Shown: positions 59,111 to 64,000 of the stretch, one piece after another
Layout of the letters: each line of letters begins with the position of its first letter
Numbering within the stretch: position 1 is the stretch's first letter
NCBI RefSeq assembly: GCF_003950515.1
Contig: NZ_NGJS01000007.1
Coordinates: 54,568 to 118,567 of the forward strand
Length of the DNA: 64,000 bases
Direction of reading: 5' to 3'
Source of the DNA: Vagococcus vulneris
GTDB taxonomy: Bacteria; Bacillota; Bacilli; Lactobacillales; Vagococcaceae
Position numbers and translations under genes: made by a program
The notes under the pieces: generated by a model
Seen by the model: the letters and a program-made list of their open reading frames with translations, nothing else
What the model was told of the DNA's origin: nothing
Databases searched by the model: none

Positions 59111-59797
59111 ATGAAAAAATTGGTCTTTGTACGTCATGGATTAAGTGAATGGAACGCATTAAATCTATTTACAGGATGGGAAGATGTAGACTTAAGTGAT
59201 AAAGGTGTACAAGAAGCCCAGGAAGCAGGAAAAAAAATAAATGATGCAGGTATTAAATTTGATATAGCTTATACCTCTTATTTAAAACGAGCTATCAAGA
59301 CTTGCCACTATATTTTAGAAGAATCAAACCAGCTATGGATTCCTGAATTAAAATCTTGGCGTTTAAATGAACGTCATTATGGAGCCTTACAGGGTCTGAA
59401 TAAAAAAGAAACTGCCGAAAAATACGGTGACGAAAAAGTTCATCAATGGCGTCGCTCATATGATACTTTGCCACCACTAATTGCTCCAGATGACCCTAAA
59501 TCTGCTGTAAATGATCCTAAATATGCATTATTAGATAAACGCACTGTTCCTGGTGGAGAAAACCTTAAAGTAACATTAAACCGTGCTCTACCATTTTGGG
59601 AAGATCACATTGCTCCTTCACTCCTTGAAGGAAAGACTGTCTTAGTTGCTGCACACGGCAATTCTTTAAGAGCTTTAGCTAAACATATTGAAAATATCTC
59701 TGATGATGACATTATGGGATTAGAAATCCCAACTGGTCAACCTCTTGTTTATGAACTAAATGATGATTTGACATTAGATCGTAAATACTATCTATAA
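59111..59797 (+). CDS. gpmA: 2,3-bisphosphoglycerate-dependent phosphoglycerate mutase
   Basis: This 228-residue enzyme interconverts 3- and 2-phosphoglycerate. The phospho-accepting His is in [10 protein letters not shown] (His9), [14 protein letters not shown] is the second signature and the late His is in [13 protein letters not shown]. Length is typical for the cofactor-dependent family. It follows rpiA closely. Confidence 0.96.
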   Translation: MKKLVFVRHGLSEWNALNLFTGWEDVDLSDKGVQEAQEAGKKINDAGIKFDIAYTSYLKRAIKTCHYILEESNQLWIPELKSWRLNERHYGALQGLNKKETAEKYGDEKVHQWRRSYDTLPPLIAPDDPKSAVNDPKYALLDKRTVPGGENLKVTLNRALPFWEDHIAPSLLEGKTVLVAAHGNSLRALAKHIENISDDDIMGLEIPTGQPLVYELNDDLTLDRKYYL

Positions 59798-59873
59798 AAT
59801 AAAAAAACCTCTAGTTACTAAAGGGGAACTGAACCCTTTAATAGAACATGTATAAAAACACTTATGCGATTAC

Positions 59874-60065
59874 TTATTTCCAATAGTCACTTGGAAATAA
59901 GTAATCGCATTTTTGTTGAATTCTTTCTTTATTATAATAGTTGATGAAATTTTGTACAGCTTCAATTACACTGATAGTAGAGTTGTCGAGCTCTAGATGT
60001 AATGTGAATGTTTCAGCTTTTTGAAATGATTCTATCGAAGTATTATCAATAATTGTATAAGACAA
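59874..60065 (-). pseudogene. IS3-family transposase OrfB fragment
   Basis: These 63 codons match the end of the integrase-type catalytic domain: IESF near the catalytic region and the hallmark FINYYNKERIQQK followed by a P-x-x-YW end. The N-terminal and DDE catalytic parts are mostly gone, and the start codon is fortuitous. Confidence 0.7.
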
Positions 60066-60294
60066 TATTTATCCACTAATAAATCCATAATATTCGATAA
60101 ATAGAGACTTTTAGAAACATAATCAAGATATGCAATATCCGTTCCTATATTATTTCCACCAATGTCTTAACTTGATCTCTAGTACGAATGATGAGCTTGC
60201 CCATCATCCCTAAAGTTGATTTACCTTCAAGTTTCATTTTTTAGCTTCTTCTTTTACTTCTACAGAATAAGAAATTCTTTTGAGCACAAAAAAG

Positions 60295-60347
60295 ATACCT
60301 CCATTGAATTCATGTAATGAAATAAACGGAGGTGTTTTCTATTTGTG
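60295..60347 (-). terminator. Hairpin with T run after brnQ
   Basis: ACCTCCGTT and AATGGAGGT pair over 9 bp with a 19-base loop and six T after it on the minus strand, 28 bases past the brnQ stop. It may belong to the IS relic but can act as brnQ terminator. Confidence 0.6.
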
Positions 60348-60374
60348 AAATCCTTTGGATTAGTTCACTGATAA

Positions 60375-61721
60375 TTAGTGGTTGTTTATTACCATTTTTA
60401 AAATTAATCCAATAATAAAACCAGTTAACGCACACGGTACCCAACTAAGACCCAAAGTAAATAAAGGAATATATCTCTCAGCTACACTAATTATTAATAA
60501 CAAACCAGCGTGACTTCTTATTATTGTCTCTGGTAAAACATTAATAGTATCAATGACTGAAGCAATTAACGTCATTGCAGTAACAGATAAACAAACAATG
60601 CGATTATTTTCAAAGAACTTAGGAAATAATGACATTAATATCAGCGTAATTGCTAATGGGTATATAAACATCAGGACAGGCACAGAGATAGCAATAATAC
60701 GTGTCAAACCAACGTTCGCAATAATCAAAGCAATAATTAGTGAAACTGTTACATACGTCAAGTAATTAAATCTTGGATACATATCGGTAAATGTTGTAGA
60801 AAAAGAAGTCGATAATCCGATTGAAGTTTTCACACAGGCAATAAGAACAATTGCAGCAAGCAAAACACCTCCAAAGTTACCTAAATAATGATTAGCAATT
60901 TGTGCTAGTGTGATGCCCCCATTAGTATTAATCGGCAATTCACCAAGACTCATCGCTCCCATTAACGATAACAGTGTATAAATAACTCCCATAATAAAGA
61001 TACCGATTAAACCTGCTTTTGAGACTTCGAGTGCAACATATTTAGGCTTTACAATACCTAATGATTTAACACTTTCAATAATAATTGTTCCAAAGGCTAA
61101 AGCAGCTATTGCATCAAGCGTGTTATACCCAATTTTAAACCCTTCTAAAAACGAATGATTTTGATATATCGAAAGAGATTTAGCCTCACTAATTGTCCCC
61201 ATTGGTTTTACAAAAGCTAAAACAATAATAATAGCTAGTAAGATTAAAAAAAGAGGCGTGAGCCATTTCCCAATATAATCTAAAACCTTACTAGGTTTTC
61301 TTGAAAAAAACCAAACAAACACAAAGAAAAAGAGGGTAAATAAAAGTAAACTAATTTGATAATTACTTTCATCAATGAATGGAGCAATGCCTATTTCAAA
61401 AGAAGTTGAAGCCAACCTAGGCATAGCAAATAAAGGACCAATGATCAGATACAGAACAGTCGTTAATATACGTGCGTATTTACGACCTATTTTAGAACCT
61501 AAATCCATTAAGCTACCACTGTCAGATATTCCAAAAGCAATAATTCCTAAAAAAGGCAGCCCGATTCCTGTAGTTAACAGCCCTACATTTGCTAACCAGA
61601 TATCAGCTCCTGCTTCTTGACCCATCTGAATTGGAAAAATTAAATTTCCTGCACCAAAAAACAACCCAAAAACCATCATACCAATGTACAGCTGTTCTTT
61701 AAACTGTAATTTTTGTTTCAT
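60375..61721 (-). CDS. brnQ: Branched-chain amino acid transport carrier BrnQ
   Basis: This 448-residue membrane protein has about 12 helices and the LIVCS family signature FGLFFGAGNLIFPIQMGQ near the N-terminus. It imports Leu, Ile and Val with a cation. GGGAGTGAG precedes the ATG. It lies between the IS relic and the tRNA array; no regulatory sequence is evident. Confidence 0.95.
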   Translation of the reverse strand: MKQKLQFKEQLYIGMMVFGLFFGAGNLIFPIQMGQEAGADIWLANVGLLTTGIGLPFLGIIAFGISDSGSLMDLGSKIGRKYARILTTVLYLIIGPLFAMPRLASTSFEIGIAPFIDESNYQISLLLFTLFFFVFVWFFSRKPSKVLDYIGKWLTPLFLILLAIIIVLAFVKPMGTISEAKSLSIYQNHSFLEGFKIGYNTLDAIAALAFGTIIIESVKSLGIVKPKYVALEVSKAGLIGIFIMGVIYTLLSLMGAMSLGELPINTNGGITLAQIANHYLGNFGGVLLAAIVLIACVKTSIGLSTSFSTTFTDMYPRFNYLTYVTVSLIIALIIANVGLTRIIAISVPVLMFIYPLAITLILMSLFPKFFENNRIVCLSVTAMTLIASVIDTINVLPETIIRSHAGLLLIISVAERYIPLFTLGLSWVPCALTGFIIGLILKMVINNH

Positions 61722-61749
61722 TAACTCTCACTCCCTTATAAAATTTACT

Positions 61750-61789
61750 AAAAAAAATAAGCTCTAAATTGTTAAACAATTTGAGCTTT
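61750..61789 (-). terminator. Terminator of the tRNA array
   Basis: AAGCTCAAATTG and CAATTTAGAGCTT pair (one bulged base) around TTTAA on the minus strand and lead into eight T after one A. It lies just past the last tRNA. Confidence 0.88.
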
Positions 61790-61794
61790 CTCTA

Positions 61795-61866
61795 TGACCC
61801 GTACGGGAATCGAACCCGTGTTACCGCCGTGAAAGGGCGGTGTCTTAACCGCTTGACCAACGGGCC
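61795..61866 (-). tRNA. tRNA-Glu (UUC), downstream copy
   Basis: Full cloverleaf with anticodon TTC, discriminator A, no encoded CCA. It is the last gene of the array and matches the copy at 62445. Confidence 0.97.
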
Positions 61867-61913
61867 AAATTATGTTATTAAATTTTTAAATAGATAATGA
61901 ATGAAAACTACTA

Positions 61914-62001
61914 TGGAGAAGGAGGGATTTGAACCCTCGCGCCAGTTTCCCGACCTACACCCTTAGCAGGGGCGCCTCTTCAGCCACTTGAGTACTTCTC
62001 C
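61914..62001 (-). tRNA. tRNA-Ser (GCU), downstream copy
   Basis: Long variable arm and anticodon GCT; acceptor GGAGAAG/CTTCTCC. The base after the acceptor stem reads A rather than the usual G73; no CCA. Confidence 0.96.
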
Positions 62002-62013
62002 ATCCTTAAAATA

Positions 62014-62087
<74 letters not shown>

Positions 62088-62100
62088 TAATTTAAAGAAA

Positions 62101-62171
62101 AGCGGGTGACGAGAATCGAACTCGCGACAACAGCTTGGAAGGCTGTAGTTTTACCACTAAACTACACCCGC
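62101..62171 (-). tRNA. tRNA-Gly (UCC), downstream copy
   Basis: Cloverleaf with anticodon TCC, acceptor GCGGGTG/CACCCGC, discriminator T as usual for Gly. Confidence 0.97.
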
Positions 62172-62176
62172 TTAAA

Positions 62177-62249
62177 CGGTTCCGACGGGATTTGAACCCG
62201 CGATCTCCTGCGTGACAGGCAGGCATGTTAACCCCTACACCACGGAACC
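62177..62249 (-). tRNA. tRNA-Asp (GUC), downstream copy
   Basis: Cloverleaf with anticodon GTC. Acceptor GGTTCCG/CGGAACC is fully Watson-Crick, unlike the upstream copy. Discriminator G. The tRNA-Phe expected next to it is missing in this copy. Confidence 0.97.
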
Positions 62250-62252
62250 TAA

Positions 62253-62326
<74 letters not shown>

Positions 62327-62338
62327 ATATTATTAAAA

Positions 62339-62428
62339 AGGAGGATAAGGGATTCGAACCCTTGCGTGCTTTTACACACCTGACGGTTTTCAAGACCGTT
62401 CCCTTCAGCCGGACTTGGGTAATCCTCC
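62339..62428 (-). tRNA. tRNA-Ser (UGA), downstream copy
   Basis: Long variable arm and anticodon TGA; acceptor GGAGGAT/ATCCTCC. The base at the discriminator position is T rather than G. Confidence 0.96.
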
Positions 62429-62444
62429 GAATAAAAAATATAAA

Positions 62445-62516
62445 TGACCCGTACGGGAATCGAACCCGTGTTACCGCCGTGAAAGGGCGGTGTCTTAACC
62501 GCTTGACCAACGGGCC
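62445..62516 (-). tRNA. tRNA-Glu (UUC), upstream copy
   Basis: Same sequence as 61795-61866 with different flanking spacers. Anticodon TTC. Confidence 0.97.
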
Positions 62517-62537
62517 GTCTAATGAAATAAATCATTA

Positions 62538-62625
62538 TGGAGAAGGAGGGATTTGAACCCTCGCGCCAGTTTCCCGACCTACACCCTTAGCAGGGGCGCC
62601 TCTTCAGCCACTTGAGTACTTCTCC
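62538..62625 (-). tRNA. tRNA-Ser (GCU), upstream copy
   Basis: Identical to 61914-62001, anticodon GCT, long variable arm. Confidence 0.96.
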
Positions 62626-62637
62626 ATCCTTAAAATA

Positions 62638-62711
<74 letters not shown>

Positions 62712-62724
62712 TAATTTAAAGAAA

Positions 62725-62795
62725 AGCGGGTGACGAGAATCGAACTCGCGACAACAGCTTGGAAGGCTGTAGTTTTACCACTAAACTACACCCGC
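62725..62795 (-). tRNA. tRNA-Gly (UCC), upstream copy
   Basis: Identical to 62101-62171, anticodon TCC. Confidence 0.97.
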
Positions 62796-62804
62796 TACTT
62801 CCAA

Positions 62805-62877
62805 TGGCGCAAGACAGAATCGAACTGCCGACACACGGAGCTTCAATCCGTTGCTCTACCAACTGAGCTACTGCGCC
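62805..62877 (-). tRNA. tRNA-Phe (GAA)
   Basis: Anticodon GAA in ACGGATTGAAGCTCCGT, acceptor GGCGCAG/TTGCGCC with one wobble, discriminator A. Present only in the upstream block. Confidence 0.95.
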
Positions 62878-62885
62878 AATAAAAA

Positions 62886-62958
62886 CGGTCCCGACGGGAT
62901 TTGAACCCGCGATCTCCTGCGTGACAGGCAGGCATGTTAACCCCTACACCACGGAACC
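62886..62958 (-). tRNA. tRNA-Asp (GUC), upstream copy
   Basis: Differs from the downstream copy by one base (62890 C against 62181 T on the plus strand), turning acceptor pair 4-69 from U-A into U-G. Anticodon GTC, discriminator G. Confidence 0.96.
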
Positions 62959-62961
62959 TAA

Positions 62962-63035
<74 letters not shown>

Positions 63036-63047
63036 ATATTATTAAAA

Positions 63048-63137
63048 AGGAGGATAAGGGATTCGAACCCTTGCGTGCTTTTACACACCTGACGGTTTTC
63101 AAGACCGTTCCCTTCAGCCGGACTTGGGTAATCCTCC
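63048..63137 (-). tRNA. tRNA-Ser (UGA), upstream copy
   Basis: Identical to 62339-62428, anticodon TGA, long variable arm. Confidence 0.96.
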
Positions 63138-63158
63138 GAATAAAAAAATTCATAACAA

Positions 63159-63232
63159 TGGACCTTGTAGGACTCGAACCTACGACCGCCCGGTTATGAG
63201 CCGGGAGCTCTAACCAACTGAGCTAAAGGTCC
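63159..63232 (-). tRNA. tRNA-Ile2 (CAU, lysidine type)
   Basis: Anticodon CAT, but body GGACCTTTAGCTCAG...CAAGGTCC matches the Bacillus tRNA-Ile2 read after lysidine modification rather than Met. Discriminator A. This assignment rests on remembered similarity. Confidence 0.8.
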
Positions 63233-63245
63233 AAGCTATAAAATA

Positions 63246-63319
63246 TCGCGGCGGAGGGGATCGAACCCCCGACCTCCCGGGTATGAACCGGACGCTCTAG
63301 CCAGCTGAGCTACACCGCG
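63246..63319 (-). tRNA. Elongator tRNA-Met (CAU)
   Basis: Anticodon CAT with body resembling Bacillus elongator Met (GTAGCTCAGCTGGCTAGAGCG). Acceptor CGCGGTG/CGCCGCG with C1-G72 paired, so not the initiator. Confidence 0.85.
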
Positions 63320-63328
63320 TAATTAAAA

Positions 63329-63402
63329 TCGGGAAGACAGGATTCGAACCTGCGACCCCTTGGTCCCAAACCAAGTGCTCTACCAAGCTGAGCTACTTCC
63401 CG
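63329..63402 (-). tRNA. tRNA-Pro (UGG)
   Basis: Anticodon TGG in CTTGGTTTGGGACCAAG, acceptor CGGGAAG/CTTCCCG, discriminator A. Confidence 0.97.
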
Positions 63403-63416
63403 TATAAAAGACCTGA

Positions 63417-63490
63417 CGCACCCAAGAGGAGTCGAACCCCTAACCTTCTGATCCGTAGTCAGACACTCTATCCAATTGAGCTATGGGTGC
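63417..63490 (-). tRNA. tRNA-Arg (ACG)
   Basis: Anticodon ACG (read as ICG after TadA editing), acceptor GCACCCA/TGGGTGC, discriminator G. It decodes CGC, the specifier proposed for the argS T-box. Confidence 0.97.
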
Positions 63491-63499
63491 TGTATATAA

Positions 63500-63585
63500 T
63501 GCCGAGGACCGGAATCGAACCGGTACGGTGATCACTCACCGCAGGATTTTAAGTCCTGTGCGTCTGCCAGTTCCGCCACCCCGGC
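63500..63585 (-). tRNA. tRNA-Leu (UAA)
   Basis: Long variable arm, anticodon TAA, acceptor GCCGGGG/TCCTCGGC-type stem with a wobble, discriminator A. Confidence 0.96.
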
Positions 63586-63597
63586 TGAAACATAAAA

Positions 63598-63669
63598 AGC
63601 GGAAGACGGGGTTCGAACCCGCGACCCCCACCTTGGCAAGGTGATGTTCTACCACTGAACTACTTCCGC
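63598..63669 (-). tRNA. tRNA-Gly (GCC)
   Basis: Anticodon GCC in CACCTTGGCAAGGTG, acceptor GCGGAAG/CTTCCGC, discriminator T. Confidence 0.97.
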
Positions 63670-63681
63670 TAAGAAATAGAA

Positions 63682-63754
63682 TGCCGGCTAAAGGACTTGA
63701 ACCCTCGACCCTCTGATTACAAATCAGATGCTCTACCAACTGAGCTAAGCCGGC
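63682..63754 (-). tRNA. tRNA-Thr (UGU)
   Basis: Anticodon TGT, acceptor GCCGGCT/AGCCGGC, discriminator A. Confidence 0.97.
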
Positions 63755-63761
63755 TTTAAAA

Positions 63762-63843
63762 TGCGGGTGAAGGGACTTGAACCCCCACGCCGTAAGGCGC
63801 TAGATCCTAAATCTAGTGCGTCTGCCAATTCCGCCACACCCGC
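63762..63843 (-). tRNA. tRNA-Leu (UAG)
   Basis: Long variable arm, anticodon TAG, acceptor GCGGGTG/CACCCGC, discriminator A. Confidence 0.96.
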
Positions 63844-63852
63844 AAATTTCAA

Positions 63853-63925
63853 TGACCCGTACTGGGCTCGAACCAGTGACCCTCTGATTAAAAGTCAGAT
63901 GCTCTACCAACTGAGCTAACGAGTC
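63853..63925 (-). tRNA. tRNA-Lys (UUU)
   Basis: Anticodon TTT, acceptor GACTCGT/ACGGGTC with a wobble, discriminator A. Confidence 0.97.
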
Positions 63926-63927
63926 TA

Positions 63928-64000
63928 TGGAGGTTAACGGGATCGAACCGCTGACCCCCTGCTTGTAAGGCAGGTGCTCTCCCAGCTGAGCTAAACCTCC
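63928..64000 (-). tRNA. tRNA-Val (UAC)
   Basis: Anticodon TAC, acceptor GGAGGTT/AACCTCC. Its 5' end is the last base of the window; an rRNA operon probably lies just beyond, by analogy with similar arrays. Confidence 0.96.

Larger units (their letters stand above)
59798..60347 (-). mobile_element. IS3-family insertion sequence relic
   Basis: On the minus strand a transposase OrfA-like start (LKRISYSVEVKEEAKK, then after a frameshift KLEGKST and onward) lies near 60290-60160. After a large internal deletion comes an OrfB-like C-terminus (DNTSIESF to FINYYNKERIQ, 60065-59874). The region upstream has the ACCTCCGTT/AATGGAGGT hairpin often seen ahead of such transposase genes. No intact transposase or clear terminal repeats remain; the element is dead. 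Confidence 0.7.

Noticed and set aside
59798..60374. Intact insertion sequence
   Set aside because: The transposase is missing most of its catalytic domain and carries frameshifts; no clear terminal repeats were found.

Overview
The window looks like chromosome from a low-GC Gram-positive lactic acid bacterium, most likely Enterococcaceae (Enterococcus or Vagococcus type). This is an inference from several features: AT-rich DNA, a canonical Firmicutes ribosomal superoperon, zinc-type S14 and L36, sortase-anchored and WxL-interacting surface proteins, a GW-module cell-wall hydrolase, enterococcal-type NADH peroxidase, T-box leaders, and an L17 downstream RNA element as described in lactic acid bacteria. 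No species call is possible from sequence alone.

Layout. 1-12 kb is accessory and surface-related: a truncated DHA2-type drug exporter divergent from a MerR regulator, a WxL-interacting protein, an unrecognised small protein, an RNA polymerase-associated HelD-type helicase, an orphan PTS IIA, a YccF membrane protein, and a 1530-residue collagen-adhesin-like protein with seven Cna_B repeats and an LPQAG sorting signal. 12-20 kb holds an ankyrin lipoprotein, an Mga-like regulator that may serve the adhesin, a GNAT/MazG pair, a sugar acetyltransferase, a PhzF protein, an alpha/beta hydrolase, and several decayed gene fragments. 20-27 kb carries argS (with T-box) divergent from argR, a phosphinothricin-type acetyltransferase, a frameshifted lipoprotein pseudogene, a tRNA-dihydrouridine synthase and NADH peroxidase. 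27-31 kb carries a compact C30 carotenoid operon (crtN-crtM-tetR) with an 18-bp palindromic operator candidate over its start site, then a methionine T-box driving a MetE-like gene. 31-34.5 kb is a secreted NlpC/P60-like hydrolase with seven GW modules.

34.9-58.1 kb is the translation core, all on the minus strand. In transcription order it runs rpsL-rpsG-fusA-tuf, the S10-spc-alpha superoperon (rpsJ to rplQ, including secY, adk, infA and rpoA), ecfA1-ecfA2-ecfT, truA, and rplM-rpsI. rpmJ (37 codons) and rpmD (59 codons) are easily missed because they are short. 58.4-59.8 kb has rpiA and gpmA on the plus strand, followed by an IS3-family relic and the branched-chain amino acid transporter brnQ.

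61.8-64.0 kb is a minus-strand array of 25 tRNA genes, probably the tail of an rRNA operon lying beyond the right edge. A block of seven tRNAs (Ser-fMet-Asp-Gly-Ile-Ser-Glu) occurs twice in tandem; the downstream copy lacks the tRNA-Phe present in the upstream copy.

No CRISPR array, prophage, intact transposon or clear novel defence system was found. The best candidates for new biology are regulatory: the crt operator, paired palindromes at divergent promoters, structured leaders in the ribosomal operons, and the tRNA array rearrangement.
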